Part shown: positions 16,924 to 25,616 of the stretch, piece after piece
How the letters are laid out: every line of letters starts with the position of its first letter
How positions within the stretch are numbered: the first letter of the stretch is position 1
Origin: Halobacillus ihumii
Lineage (GTDB): Bacteria; Bacillota; Bacilli; Bacillales; Halobacillaceae
DNA: 64,000 nucleotides
Direction of reading: 5' to 3'
NCBI RefSeq assembly: GCF_902726645.1
Contig: NZ_CACVAO010000001.1
Coordinates: 62,001-126,000 of the forward strand
Notes under the pieces: generated by a model
The model's input: the letters and a program-made list of their open reading frames with translations, nothing else
What the model was told of the DNA's origin: nothing
The model's database searches: none
Position numbers and translations under genes: made by a program

Positions 16924-18009
16924 TTAGCTCCACTCCAGACTTACAAGTTCGGATGTAAAGCCAGGACCTAAGGAAGCCATAATAGAACGTGTTTTTCGGT
17001 CAGGATTACTTTTCATAGCTTGCTCAAGCACAAAATGAACGGTGGGAGACGACATATTGCCATGGCCTCTTAAAATATTTTTGGAAAAGTCCAACGCACT
17101 CTTAGGCAGATTCCACACATCTTCATAGGCTTCCAATACTTTTTTTCCGCCCGGATGTGCAACGAGAAAAGGAAGCTGCTCTATGTCCCAATCCATCTGC
17201 TGAAGAAAATCTTGAACATGTACAAACCAAAAATTTCGCACTAGGTTTGGAATGCTCTTGTTAAATACTACTTCAAACCCTGTGTTCACGACCTTCCATC
17301 CCATTACTGACTGACTTTGCGGCTTCGTTCTTGTGCTTACATGCTCTATTTTGGGGACAGTAGCGGTTTGGCGACCAACCAAAGGGGATGCCTCTCCTGC
17401 CATTAAAACAGCGGAAGCGCCATCTCCAAATAATGCAGTTCCCACAAAATTGCTCACACTCGAATCATTGGGCTGAAAAGTTAAACTGCAAAGTTCAACA
17501 CAAACGACTAACACGTTACTTTTCTTAGCCCCTTGCAAGTATTCATGAGCTTTAGCTATTGCACTCGTTCCCCCTGCACAACCAAGCCCAAAAATTGGCG
17601 TCCGTTTGATTGATTGTTTGCACCCTAACTCGTCAATTAGATAAGCATCGAGCGTAGGAGTCAAAATACCCGTAGAGGAAACGACGATCATGTGATCGAT
17701 CAGATTTGGATCTATTGCTTGCGTAAGAAACTCTTGGCTGCTCAAACATTTTCTAATCGCCTGTGCACAATATCGGAGGGCACTCGCGTGGTAGAGTTCG
17801 TTACTTTCTTTCAGCGAATGCCCTTTTTCGTACCAGGATAATTCAGCTGATAATTGACGCCGCTCTATATCAGCATGTTCAAAGATCGGCATCAGCCTGT
17901 TTTTCTCATGATTTGACATGGGAAAAACACGATGAACAAGCTTTTGAATTTCTGACTGTGTATAATGATAATCAGCGGTTTGAATACCTGTTGAAAGTAT
18001 GTAGGACAT
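16924..18009 (-). CDS. bpsA: Type III polyketide synthase (alkylpyrone synthase BpsA/BcsA)
   Basis: A chalcone-synthase-like enzyme that extends fatty acyl-CoA with malonyl-CoA to give alkylpyrones. It has 361 residues. The catalytic triad is visible: Cys144 in GLGCAGGTSA, His285 in LVAHPGGKK and Asn318 in RGHGNMSSPT. GAGGTG precedes the ATG. It is followed without a gap by the methyltransferase bpsB, and an SDR gene lies 50 bp upstream on the same strand. Sold under the name 'naringenin-chalcone synthase' in many automatic annotations, which would be misleading. Confidence 0.92.
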   Translation of the reverse strand: MSYILSTGIQTADYHYTQSEIQKLVHRVFPMSNHEKNRLMPIFEHADIERRQLSAELSWYEKGHSLKESNELYHASALRYCAQAIRKCLSSQEFLTQAIDPNLIDHMIVVSSTGILTPTLDAYLIDELGCKQSIKRTPIFGLGCAGGTSAIAKAHEYLQGAKKSNVLVVCVELCSLTFQPNDSSVSNFVGTALFGDGASAVLMAGEASPLVGRQTATVPKIEHVSTRTKPQSQSVMGWKVVNTGFEVVFNKSIPNLVRNFWFVHVQDFLQQMDWDIEQLPFLVAHPGGKKVLEAYEDVWNLPKSALDFSKNILRGHGNMSSPTVHFVLEQAMKSNPDRKTRSIMASLGPGFTSELVSLEWS

Positions 18010-18059
18010 GTGAACACCTCTTTTTACCTTAAGGTGCCCTATTTAGTGATATTTATCAT

Positions 18060-18827
18060 TTAAAAACCGTATATAGTCATTCCTCCATCGACAAAAAGCG
18101 TCTGTCCTGTCATGTAGTTTCCAGCATCGGATGCTAAAAAAACGGCAGCACCAGTGATTTCTTCAAGTTTCCCGATACGTTTCAAAGGTGTTCTGTCTAA
18201 AATATCCGCAACATAATCTTCATCATTTAATAACTGTTCTGTCAAAGCGGTTTCAAAATACCATGGACCGATGGCGTTCACATTAATCTGGTCAGAACCC
18301 CACTCCAGCGCCAGGTTTTTGGTCATTTGGATTAATGCACTTTTGGTCATGGCATAAACAACACCTGTCCTTAATGCGGTATGGCCGCCCACTGAAGAAA
18401 TATTAATAATTTTACCCCTTTTCACCGGCTTCATAGTTTTAGCAGCATATTGAGCTAAGAAAAAGGCGCTTTTCATATTGGTAGAAATGATCTTCTCCCA
18501 CTCTGCCTCTGATACATCCTCTGCCAGGCTTCTAATATTCATCCCAGCATTATTCACCCATATGTCGAGCGGACGACCATCACGAATGTCGTCTACTTCT
18601 TCGATGATGCTATCATAGTCGTTGACATCAGCTTGTACAGTCCAAGCTTTCTGCCCATAGAATTCTATTTCACTTTTTGTGTTTAGTAAGTCCTGTTTAT
18701 TTCTGGCGATTATTATTACATCTGCTCCGGATTGAGCAAAAGATATGGCTGTAGCCCGTCCGATCCCTTTTGTTCCACCTGTGACGACAGCTAAGTTGTT
18801 ATCTAATCTGAAATTTGGTAAGTACAT
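18060..18827 (-). CDS. Short-chain dehydrogenase/reductase
   Basis: A 255-residue classical SDR. The cofactor loop TGGTKGIGRA is at residues 16-25, NNAG near 92, catalytic Ser in NISSVGGH near 142 and YAMTK near 156. An Arg in IIARNKQD after the second strand suggests a preference for NADPH. The nearest remembered relatives are gluconate 5-dehydrogenase-like and 3-oxoacyl-ACP reductase-like SDRs; the substrate is unknown. It sits upstream of bpsA-bpsB and may share their transcript, so a role in polyketide reduction is possible. AGGAGG precedes the ATG. Confidence 0.85.
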   Translation of the reverse strand: MYLPNFRLDNNLAVVTGGTKGIGRATAISFAQSGADVIIIARNKQDLLNTKSEIEFYGQKAWTVQADVNDYDSIIEEVDDIRDGRPLDIWVNNAGMNIRSLAEDVSEAEWEKIISTNMKSAFFLAQYAAKTMKPVKRGKIINISSVGGHTALRTGVVYAMTKSALIQMTKNLALEWGSDQINVNAIGPWYFETALTEQLLNDEDYVADILDRTPLKRIGKLEEITGAAVFLASDAGNYMTGQTLFVDGGMTIYGF

Positions 18828-18943
18828 AGGAAACCTCCTGAAACTGAATATTCAATATATTTTTACTTTTTCCTAATTCTTTACATTTACAATAGTTACC
18901 ATTACACTGTATTTTGTGAAGATTATAAAAAGGGGGAAACAGA

Positions 18944-19489
18944 ATGAAGAAATGGTTGTTTGCTATCGGATTGACCGCTGCATTAGTTTTGGCTGGCTGC
19001 GGAAGCTCTTCTTCTGAAGAAGAAAGTACTCCAGGTGCTGAAGAAACGAGCAGTCAGGAAAATAAAAGCAATGAAATGACAGTAAAGAAAGAAATACTTA
19101 ATGAACAAATGAACATGGCAAATACTTTCAGACCACAACATACAAAAATCGCCAACTACCAAACGCTTGTGGCTGACGAAGAATCCACTTCCAAAGCCAT
19201 AAAAACCGCGGGCAAGGAAGCCCTAACAGCAGCGAAAAAAGCAGCTGATTCAGTTGAATCTTACAAAATCAAATCTGACCTACCAAAAGAAATTAAAGCT
19301 CAATATGAAGAGGCATTGCCCTCTCTTAAAGCTTACTATTCCGAAGTAGGTAAGGCTCTTAATAAGAGTATAGAGAATGCCGACTTTACTACGGCCGACG
19401 AAAAGTTCGATAAATTTCAACAGAAACTCGATGGTGTTTATAAAGATGCAGGCCTCCTTGCAACTGATTTAATGGGTGAATTTTCATAA
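18944..19489 (+). CDS. Putative lipoprotein, unknown function
   Basis: A 181-residue secreted lipoprotein. Residues 1-18 are a signal peptide ending in the lipobox LAGC, with Cys19 as the lipid anchor. A Ser/Glu-rich linker follows to about residue 50, then a mostly helical, Lys- and Glu-rich domain with repeated AKKAADS-type phrases. No enzymatic motif is seen. AGGGGG precedes the ATG. The gene faces away from the SDR gene and ends at a strong terminator shared with ypwA. Confidence 0.8.
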   Translation: MKKWLFAIGLTAALVLAGCGSSSSEEESTPGAEETSSQENKSNEMTVKKEILNEQMNMANTFRPQHTKIANYQTLVADEESTSKAIKTAGKEALTAAKKAADSVESYKIKSDLPKEIKAQYEEALPSLKAYYSEVGKALNKSIENADFTTADEKFDKFQQKLDGVYKDAGLLATDLMGEFS

Positions 19490-19495
19490 TGAGTG

Positions 19496-19524
19496 TACCC
19501 GGCTGTTCCCTGAACAGCCGGGTA
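19496..19524. terminator. Bidirectional terminator between lipoprotein gene and ypwA
   Basis: Perfect 13-bp stem TACCCGGCTGTTC/GAACAGCCGGGTA with a 3-base loop between two convergent genes. It has TTTTATTTAT on the plus side and no strong run on the minus side. Confidence 0.85.
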
Positions 19525-19530
19525 TTTTAT

Positions 19531-21024
19531 TTATAACTTATATATATCCTGATACTTATTAGTTAAATAGGCTATTAAATAGTCAGGATTTAAACCCTCA
19601 CCCGTCACATCATTGATCATTTCTAACGGTTTTTTCATCTTACCGAATTTGTGGATGCGCTCTGTCAACCACTGTTGAATTTGCTTGAAATCTCCTTTTT
19701 GAATCACATCATTGAAAGATATTTCCTGCTTCATTGTATGATGAAGTTGGGCTGCATACATATATCCTAGTGAATACGAAGGGAAATAACCAAAATCTCC
19801 TCCAGACCAGTGAATGTCCTGCAAGACCCCTTCTGAATCATTTTGAGGTGTAATACCGAGATATTCCTGCATTTTCTCATTCCATAAACCTGGTAAATCT
19901 TTCACTTCGATTTCGCCGCCGATTAATGCTTTTTCCAACTCATAGCGAATCATAATATGAAGAGAATAAGTAAGCTCGTCGGCCTCGATTCGGATCATTG
20001 AAGGTTTTACTTCATTCACTGCTCTATAGAAGTCCTCTAGGCTGGTGGAAGAAAATCGATCGGGGGCGTGTCTTTTAAACAGCTCATAGTGATTTTGCCA
20101 AAATGGCTTACTCCTCGCAACAAAATTTTCCCAAAATAGTGATTGAGATTCATGTATCCCCATAGAGGTTCCAGTGTCAAGCGGAGTAAATGCTAAAGCT
20201 GGATCAATGTTTTGCTCATAAAGGGCGTGTCCTCCTTCGTGAATCGTACCGAACACAGCCGTCCGAAAATCTTTTTCATCATATTTTGTCGTTACACGAA
20301 CATCATTAGAATTTAGACCAATTGCAAAAGGATGAACGGTTTCATCTAAACGTCCAGCTTCAAAATTATAACCCATGCGTTTTAAGATTTCGTGGCTGAA
20401 GGCTTCCTGTTTGTCCTTAGGAAAATGCCCTTTTAATAAAGAAGGATCAGGTTGGTCTGAAGCCTGTTTAATTTGTTCCAACAATCCGGTTAGTGCTTTG
20501 CGAACCTTCGGAAATACTTGATCGAGCACTTCAACAGTAACCCCTGGTTCATAATTGTGAAGCAGTGCGTCATATTTATGATTATCATAACCCCAGTAAT
20601 CTGCGAAAAGACGGTTATAAGAGACAAGTTCCTCTAAATATGGCTGGAAACCCTTGAAATCATTAGATCCTTTAGCTTCAGCCCACATAGATTCTGCTTT
20701 AGATTGTAACGTCACATAAGCTTTATACTCTTCTGCAGGGAGTTTCACAGTTCGTTCATAGCTTTCTCTGGCCTCTTCGACGGCTTTTTGTATAATTGAG
20801 TCAGTTGAAGCATCAGTCAAAGTATCTAAGTACTCTTTCATTTTTTCTGATGTTTGTATTTCATGAACTTTTTGAGATAACACACCTATTACTTCTGATC
20901 TTTGATCGACTGCTTTTTTAGGTGCTTTTGTGCGCAAATCCCAAGCCATTAGTCCAATTGCTTCTTCATAAGAAGCTTGTTCTTTAAGCAGATTCTTAAA
21001 CTTTTGTTCAATTGACTGGATCAT
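19531..21024 (-). CDS. ypwA: Metallocarboxypeptidase, M32 family
   Basis: A 497-residue cytosolic zinc carboxypeptidase. The zinc motif HEGGH is at residues 262-266, followed by GIHESQSLFWEN, whose Glu near 292 is the third ligand, and IRIEADELTYSLHIMIRYELE. Length and motifs match B. subtilis YpwA and the thermostable carboxypeptidase Taq group. GGGGGAG precedes the ATG. It stands alone in its transcription unit. Confidence 0.95.
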   Translation of the reverse strand: MIQSIEQKFKNLLKEQASYEEAIGLMAWDLRTKAPKKAVDQRSEVIGVLSQKVHEIQTSEKMKEYLDTLTDASTDSIIQKAVEEARESYERTVKLPAEEYKAYVTLQSKAESMWAEAKGSNDFKGFQPYLEELVSYNRLFADYWGYDNHKYDALLHNYEPGVTVEVLDQVFPKVRKALTGLLEQIKQASDQPDPSLLKGHFPKDKQEAFSHEILKRMGYNFEAGRLDETVHPFAIGLNSNDVRVTTKYDEKDFRTAVFGTIHEGGHALYEQNIDPALAFTPLDTGTSMGIHESQSLFWENFVARSKPFWQNHYELFKRHAPDRFSSTSLEDFYRAVNEVKPSMIRIEADELTYSLHIMIRYELEKALIGGEIEVKDLPGLWNEKMQEYLGITPQNDSEGVLQDIHWSGGDFGYFPSYSLGYMYAAQLHHTMKQEISFNDVIQKGDFKQIQQWLTERIHKFGKMKKPLEMINDVTGEGLNPDYLIAYLTNKYQDIYKL

Positions 21025-21101
21025 AGCTCTCCCCCTATTACCTTTTCAAACTGTTAAACGATTAATGACAAATTGGATCGACATTGATCACCATGACGAA
21101 G

Positions 21102-22238
21102 TTATCTTACCTTTTTCCCAAAATACTGGTAGTAATCCGTTTTAATGAAACCATTAAAGAGCTTACGCTTCTTCGTGGCCTTCTTTCCATATAACGATTC
21201 AAAGTTTTCATGAGACGTGAGGATGTAAGTGCTCCAGGACGGATAATCTCTCATAATCACCCCTAAATCACGATACATCTCTTCGACTTCTGGCCGATCC
21301 CCCATTCTTTCGCCATAAGGAGGATTGGATATCAGATAGCCATTTTCCTGTCTCGGGCGAAAATCCTTCACTTGCATTTGCTTCCATTTTACAAGGTCAC
21401 CAAGTCCCGCTTCGATAGCATTGTTTTGTGCAATTTGAATCATGTCGTGGCTAATATCAGATCCGGTGATATCTAACGGCTGATCATAATTAGCAAAATC
21501 CTCTGCTTCCTCGAAAGCCTGATCCCAATTATTCTGTGATATAAACTCCCAGTTTTCTGATGCAAATTCACGATTGAATCCAGGTGCAATATTTTGACCG
21601 ATTAGCGCCGCCTCTATCGCAATCGTTCCTGACCCGCAAAAAGGATCCACAAATGGCTCGTCTGGATGCCAATTAGTAACTTGAATTAACGCTGCTGCTA
21701 ATGTCTCCTTTAAAGGGGCCTCCCCTTGACCAACACGGTAGCCTCGTTTATGTAAGCCGCTTCCGGATGTATCAAGAGTGAGCAAGGCTTCATCTTTATG
21801 TATAGCAATTTCAACGCGGTAAAAGTCACCCGTTTCCTTCAAAATAGAAGCTACCCCGTATTTTTTCTTCAACCTTTCAACAACCGCTTTTTTAACAATT
21901 GATTGGCAATCAGGCACACTATAGAGTTTAGATTTAACTGACTTACCAACAACCGGGAATTCTCCATCTTCAGAAATAAATGACTCCCAGGGAAGGGCTT
22001 TCGTTTTTTCAAACAATTCATCAAAGCTGAAGGCTTTAAATTTGCCAACCAGCAGCTTTACACGATCAGCTGTCCGAAGCCATAAGTTAGCACGAGGAAT
22101 GGCAGATACAGGGGCAGTAAATACAACACGGCCATTCTCTACTTGTATATCTTCATATCCTAAAGCACGAACTTCACGTGCGACAATTGCCTCAAGCCCC
22201 ATCGCAGCTGTTGCAATTAAAGTTACATTTTGTGACAT
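21102..22238 (-). CDS. ypsC: THUMP-domain RNA methyltransferase YpsC (RlmL-like)
   Basis: A 378-residue SAM-dependent methyltransferase, probably acting on a 23S rRNA guanine as in the RlmL family. It has an N-terminal THUMP domain (residues 40-150) and a catalytic domain with FVDPFCGSGTIAIEAA and the N2-guanine motif SNPPYGERMG. The frame is open to 22373, but the ATG at 22238 has AGGAGGA before it and gives the family N-terminus; the longer frame would run into the rnpB terminator. It lies next to rnpB and gpsB, as in B. subtilis. Confidence 0.92.
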   Translation of the reverse strand: MSQNVTLIATAAMGLEAIVAREVRALGYEDIQVENGRVVFTAPVSAIPRANLWLRTADRVKLLVGKFKAFSFDELFEKTKALPWESFISEDGEFPVVGKSVKSKLYSVPDCQSIVKKAVVERLKKKYGVASILKETGDFYRVEIAIHKDEALLTLDTSGSGLHKRGYRVGQGEAPLKETLAAALIQVTNWHPDEPFVDPFCGSGTIAIEAALIGQNIAPGFNREFASENWEFISQNNWDQAFEEAEDFANYDQPLDITGSDISHDMIQIAQNNAIEAGLGDLVKWKQMQVKDFRPRQENGYLISNPPYGERMGDRPEVEEMYRDLGVIMRDYPSWSTYILTSHENFESLYGKKATKKRKLFNGFIKTDYYQYFGKKVR

Positions 22239-22256
22239 GTTGTTCCTCCTATAAGT

Positions 22257-22308
22257 AAAAATAAAAACACCCTTCCTCCTAGCATGCTGGCTTAAGAAGA
22301 AGGGTGTT
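22257..22308 (-). terminator. Terminator of rnpB
   Basis: Stem AACACCCTTC/GAAGGGTGTT followed on the minus strand by TTTTATTTTTA. It lies just after the 3' end of the RNase P RNA and before ypsC. Confidence 0.85.
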
Positions 22309-22324
22309 ATTTCATGTTGATTCA

Positions 22325-22725
22325 TTGACCTTTGAATACTCTGTAAGCCATGTTCTGTTCCATCGTACTGCAAACGGCGGTCAACCTCGTACTCCGGTGG
22401 TAACCATCTATCTGCCGCTTATCGCGGCCTTTCATCAGGTTGAATTCCCTTCAAAAAGTGCCCCTACCTTAATTTGGGTTGCTCGCTCGTGGGGTTTACC
22501 TCGTTCCACCCAAAATATTTCTATTTTGGCTCCGTCACTGTGGCACTTTAAAGGTAGCGACCCCCTATCCGATAAGGACTTAGGTGTCTTCCCTGCCGTT
22601 AACTTAAAAGTTACCCTGACTTATGGTTTCGTCAGGCACGAACACTACAAACATCTCAGTTTGTGCGAGCATGGACTTTCCTCTGCCTCACAAAAGTGAA
22701 GCAGCGATTACCCGAGTATTCAAAT
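22325..22725 (-). ncRNA. rnpB: RNase P RNA, type B
   Basis: The catalytic RNA of RNase P, which trims tRNA 5' ends. Read on the minus strand it opens with a P1 strand TTGAATACTC, then CGGGTAATCGCTGC and GAGGAAAGTCCATGCTCGC, the universal 5' core. The 3' part has the conserved GTACTCGAGG-type stretch near 22405 and CGTTTGCAGTACGATGGAAC, then CATGGCTTACAGAGTATTC, which closes P1. The type B (Bacillus) signatures are clear. Ends are estimated to within a few bases from P1 pairing. Adjacent genes ypsC and gpsB match B. subtilis. Confidence 0.96.
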
Positions 22726-22770
22726 GTACATCAATCTTATGCGTGGCTCGTTAAACAGTCACGTTCTCAT

Positions 22771-22799
22771 AGTATACCAAATAGAACTTGGGCTGTCAC
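22771..22799 (-). promoter_or_regulatory. Promoter of rnpB
   Basis: Minus-strand GTGACA (22794-22799), 17 bp, TATACT (22771-22776). The start would be near 22764, about 40 bases before the mature 5' end, so the precursor would carry a short 5' extension that needs trimming. Confidence 0.75.
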
Positions 22800-22816
22800 C
22801 CGGTAATTATAGGGAT

Positions 22817-23134
22817 TTACTCTTCTGCATACTTTTTACCAAATACCGCCTTTTCCAAGTTAGACACTCGCTTTAAGATATCATAATTAACCTGATGATT
22901 ATTATTCGTTACCTGTCTTGATCGCTGCGGCGGTGCTGCTTCTCTTGTTGGCGATTTCTTTAAGCGGTCATTTTCCTGGATCAGTCTGTCTATCTCTTTG
23001 TTAAATGTTTCATAATCCTGAATCACTTGATCCAGAAATTCATCCACTTCTTCCTGATTGTACCCACGCATAGAAGTCTTAAAGTCTTTTTCTAATATCG
23101 TTTTTCCATCCAAATTAAACTTTTCATCACTCAT
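22817..23134 (-). CDS. gpsB: Cell division regulator GpsB
   Basis: A 105-residue DivIVA-like coiled-coil protein that shuttles the class A penicillin-binding protein between side wall and septum. The N-terminal lipid/partner-binding region shows ILEKDFKTSMRGYNQEEVDEFLDQVI (about residues 13-38), followed by a coiled coil and a short C-terminal oligomer domain ending YDILKRVSNLEKAVF. The ATG at 23134 is used because AGAGGTG precedes it. Its partner PBP1 is encoded in this window by ponA. Confidence 0.95.
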   Translation of the reverse strand: MSDEKFNLDGKTILEKDFKTSMRGYNQEEVDEFLDQVIQDYETFNKEIDRLIQENDRLKKSPTREAAPPQRSRQVTNNNHQVNYDILKRVSNLEKAVFGKKYAEE

Positions 23135-23218
23135 TACTCTCACCTCTGTTCAACACATTACTTATATTTTTTCAAAAGCTGGCTTCAATGTCAATTTAAT
23201 CTGCATTAAATTTACTAA

Positions 23219-23782
23219 TTATTGACTCCAGAATTCTGGATTTCTCATGCGTACCTCTTCGACTGTTTCTTCTAAATCTACTGGAGTTATGTAGATTAGA
23301 TCATAGGAATGGTGTTCCAAATAGGTTTGGACAAGGTTTAGGAAATATTTCGGCGTCCCGGGGGTATCTTCATCATAAAGTACCATACAGCCATCTGAAT
23401 GTTCGATAAGGAATTGATCCCTCGCACGAAATTGGTAAGGTCCTTCATATTCCTTCTCATAAATCGGCTTATAAAAATCAGCTAGTTCTGTAATTTTATC
23501 ATAAACAAGCTGAAGTTGATCAGGCCATTTGGAATGTTGGTTTTGAAATGGGGGGATGACACCAAGCTTGATGGGGTATTCCTCTTTAAGGTCTACTATA
23601 ACTTCCGCTGCCCAGAGCTCCACGCCCATCTGACCAGAAAGTATTACCCACTCAAGACCTTCTTCTATTAATTGAACTAACCTTTTCTTAATCGCTTCCT
23701 TTACAAAATCAACTTTAGGATCATCATGTTTAAATATACCCATTTCCATAGGCTTGTACCCGGTTATAACCATTGTTCTCAT
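23219..23782 (-). CDS. ypsA: YpsA family protein (DUF1273, SLOG fold)
   Basis: A 187-residue cytosolic protein of the SLOG/TIR-SLOG superfamily. It opens with MVITGYKPMEMGIF, then WVILSGQMGVELWAAE (nucleotide-sugar-binding glycine region) and a Asp-rich SDGCMVLYDEDTPGTPKY. In B. subtilis YpsA influences cell division together with the neighbouring gpsB; its ligand is not settled. GGGAGAG precedes the ATG. It is placed directly upstream of gpsB, the conserved order. Confidence 0.92.
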   Translation of the reverse strand: MRTMVITGYKPMEMGIFKHDDPKVDFVKEAIKKRLVQLIEEGLEWVILSGQMGVELWAAEVIVDLKEEYPIKLGVIPPFQNQHSKWPDQLQLVYDKITELADFYKPIYEKEYEGPYQFRARDQFLIEHSDGCMVLYDEDTPGTPKYFLNLVQTYLEHHSYDLIYITPVDLEETVEEVRMRNPEFWSQ

Positions 23783-23902
23783 GTCATCACTCTCCCTCCC
23801 TATTGTATGATAGTTTTTCCTAATATTACACCCTTATTTCTGTGGAAAAACAAGTAGTTTAAAATTACCTTAAGGGATACCTTCGGGGATTTCGTGCAAA
23901 AA

Positions 23903-23928
23903 TAAGCCACTAAAAAATTAGTGGCTTA
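23903..23928 (-). terminator. Terminator of cotD
   Basis: Perfect stem TAAGCCACTA/TAGTGGCTTA, followed on the minus strand by TTTTTGC. It lies just after the cotD stop. Confidence 0.85.
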
Positions 23929-23932
23929 GACT

Positions 23933-24298
23933 TTATTCTTCTGGCATATTAAACGGTTGAGGCGGCATAGGAATTGATGGCATCGAATCCATTTGTCCCT
24001 GCATTTGCCCCTGAGGCATTCCCATCGGTCCTTGTTCCATTTGGGCATCCATCCAGTTATACCCCTCCGGTTCCATACCTTGAGGCATATAATGATCCTC
24101 TACATTATAATTGTTCGTTTGTGAAACGGTGTGTGGGAAGTAATGATAATTATTTAATAAATGATGATTTTGTATCGTCAAATGGGATGGGTGGATATGG
24201 TCCATATTCTCCACAAAGTAATTATCTTGCACACAATGATGCACTGGGTAAATAACCGGGCGACAGTGTCTCACATGAGGACATTGACGATGAAACAT
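23933..24298 (-). CDS. cotD: Spore inner coat protein CotD-like
   Basis: A 121-residue low-complexity coat protein. The N-terminal half is rich in His, Tyr and Asn (HIHPSHLTIQNHHLLNNYHYF) and the second half in Met, Pro and Gln (MGMPQGQMQGQMDSMPSIPM). A His-rich spore protein with CPHVRHCRP at the start in this position (next to ypsA) fits CotD. GGGAG precedes the ATG. The Met/Gln-rich tail is longer than in the B. subtilis protein as I recall it. Expression should be late in the mother cell. Confidence 0.85.
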   Translation of the reverse strand: MFHRQCPHVRHCRPVIYPVHHCVQDNYFVENMDHIHPSHLTIQNHHLLNNYHYFPHTVSQTNNYNVEDHYMPQGMEPEGYNWMDAQMEQGPMGMPQGQMQGQMDSMPSIPMPPQPFNMPEE

Positions 24299-24329
24299 TT
24301 GTAAATCACTCCCTTATGTCTTTTCCTAA

Positions 24330-24357
24330 CAGCCTATGTCACAAATGCTGAGATTGT
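24330..24357 (-). promoter_or_regulatory. Candidate sigma-K promoter of cotD
   Basis: On the minus strand an ACA (-35, 24355-24357) is followed after 16 bp by CATAGGCTG (-10, 24330-24338). This is close to the sigma-K pattern (AC, then CATAnnnTA) expected for a coat gene. The motif is short, so it is only suggestive. Confidence 0.4.
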
Positions 24358-24413
24358 ACTGGGCATATACCCGAATATCTACAATTATCGAACAAAAACT
24401 ATACAATCAAAAA

Positions 24414-24441
24414 AAAGACTGTCCATTTATAGACAGTCTTT
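24414..24441 (-). terminator. Terminator of cdd
   Basis: Perfect stem AAAGACTGTC/GACAGTCTTT with a 7-base loop, followed on the minus strand by a run of T. Confidence 0.9.
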
Positions 24442-24445
24442 AAAT

Positions 24446-24853
24446 TTATTTCGTTTCCTCCTGCAAATCATTAGAAGAAAATGAGAATGGCAGCAACTCT
24501 TCCATAGAGACCGTTCTCGTGTTTCCATGAAGGTTAGTTGTGTGAATCTTCCCATCTGGATTAAAAAACTCACTCATAACTTGACGACAGGCTCCACACG
24601 GTGGAACCGGACGTTCCGTATCTGCAACGACAGCTATTTCCTTAAACTCATGATGTCCATCGGCTATGGCTTTAAATATCGCCACTCGTTCAGCACAACA
24701 AGTTACAGGATATGCTGCATTTTCAATATTACAGCCTGTATATAAGGTACCATCCATCGTAAGCAAGGATGCTCCTACCTTAAACTTGGAATAAGGAACA
24801 TAGGCTCGTTCTCTTATTGCTTTTGCTTCTTGTATTAATTTTTCTTTGTTCAA
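24446..24853 (-). CDS. cdd: Cytidine deaminase
   Basis: Converts cytidine and deoxycytidine to uridine forms in pyrimidine salvage. It has 135 residues, the usual length for the homotetrameric form. The zinc site is complete: CCAERVAIFKAI (catalytic Cys-Ala-Glu near residue 53) and PPCGACRQVM near residue 88; the substrate loop TGCNIENAAYP is present. GGGAGG precedes the ATG. It lies between cotD and yppE and has its own terminator. Confidence 0.96.
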   Translation of the reverse strand: MNKEKLIQEAKAIRERAYVPYSKFKVGASLLTMDGTLYTGCNIENAAYPVTCCAERVAIFKAIADGHHEFKEIAVVADTERPVPPCGACRQVMSEFFNPDGKIHTTNLHGNTRTVSMEELLPFSFSSNDLQEETK

Positions 24854-24934
24854 TCAGGTTCCCTCCCTCATATTGGGAAGACTATTATAAAAGATTGCAC
24901 ACATTTTGTAAAGCGGTTTCACCCTGCTGTACCG

Positions 24935-25288
24935 CTATTTTTCCAAATCATTTAAGACCATATCCAGAACATAGTGGGAAGATTGATGCAGTTCTTTAAA
25001 ACGCTTCCTTTCTACATCATGATAATAACTGTGTAATATCAACATTTCCATATTCTCATGGGTGGATTTTACCTGATTGGGATGCACAGATACACTGCGA
25101 CTTTTCACAAATTCCTCGGCTTCTTCTAACCATTGACTTGTCAACTCAAACATGGGAGCCGTTTCGCTTTTCACTTTATGAAAAAATTCCAAGCTTTTTG
25201 TATCTGCTGGATACTCAGTTTCTATAAATTGTTCATGAAGATCATCAATCATCTGTTTAATCTTTATTGTAGTTTCTTTAAGTGACAT
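24935..25288 (-). CDS. yppE: YppE family protein (DUF1798)
   Basis: A 117-residue all-helical cytosolic protein. It shows FHKVKSETAPMFELTSQWLEEAEEF (about residues 35-59) and HENMEMLILHSYYHD, matching the YppE family as remembered from B. subtilis, where it lies in the recU-yppE-sspM region. No catalytic motif is seen and the function is unknown. It is separated from cdd by an 81-bp gap with no clear signal. Confidence 0.85.
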   Translation of the reverse strand: MSLKETTIKIKQMIDDLHEQFIETEYPADTKSLEFFHKVKSETAPMFELTSQWLEEAEEFVKSRSVSVHPNQVKSTHENMEMLILHSYYHDVERKRFKELHQSSHYVLDMVLNDLEK

Positions 25289-25349
25289 TTATCTTCCAAC
25301 ACACCTTTTTCCTCAACCATACCATTTATAAGCTGCTTTAATCAAAAAC

Positions 25350-25616
25350 TTACCCTACAGACCTACGTCTGGCAGATGCTGCAAACTTTTTTACGTGTAA
25401 TTGCTGTTGTTCTTTTCTTACCTCCTTTAACTGATCTCGCAGGCGCAACACTTCCTCTTTATAGAGATCAATTTCTTTGCGGTGTGATACTGCCATTGTA
25501 AACACTGCTTCATCCGCTTTAAGGGAGATTCTTTTATCCATCTGGGAGAACTTGTTCCTCAACAGGTCCAGCTGCTCTTCGTACAAGGCCATGGAAACAA
25601 CAGATTGTTTATCCAT
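25350..25616 (-). CDS. Small coiled-coil protein, unknown
   Basis: An 88-residue protein not recognised. Residues 10-75 are highly charged, with heptad-like spacing (ALYEEQLDLLRNKFSQM, LYKEEVLRLRDQLKEV), so it is probably a coiled coil, and the C-terminus is basic (KKFAASARRRSVG), which could bind nucleic acid or membrane. AAGGAGG precedes the ATG. It lies upstream of yppE on the same strand, where B. subtilis has yppF and yppG, but it does not clearly match either. Confidence 0.6.
   Translation of the reverse strand: MDKQSVVSMALYEEQLDLLRNKFSQMDKRISLKADEAVFTMAVSHRKEIDLYKEEVLRLRDQLKEVRKEQQQLHVKKFAASARRRSVG

Noticed and set aside
18027..18036. ACCTTAAGGT palindrome before bpsA
   Set aside because: A 10-base palindrome is expected by chance several times in this length and it partly overlaps the ribosome site region.
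22304..22699. 131-codon open frame on the plus strand
   Set aside because: It lies antisense to RNase P RNA, whose conserved core explains every part of the sequence; the frame is a shadow.
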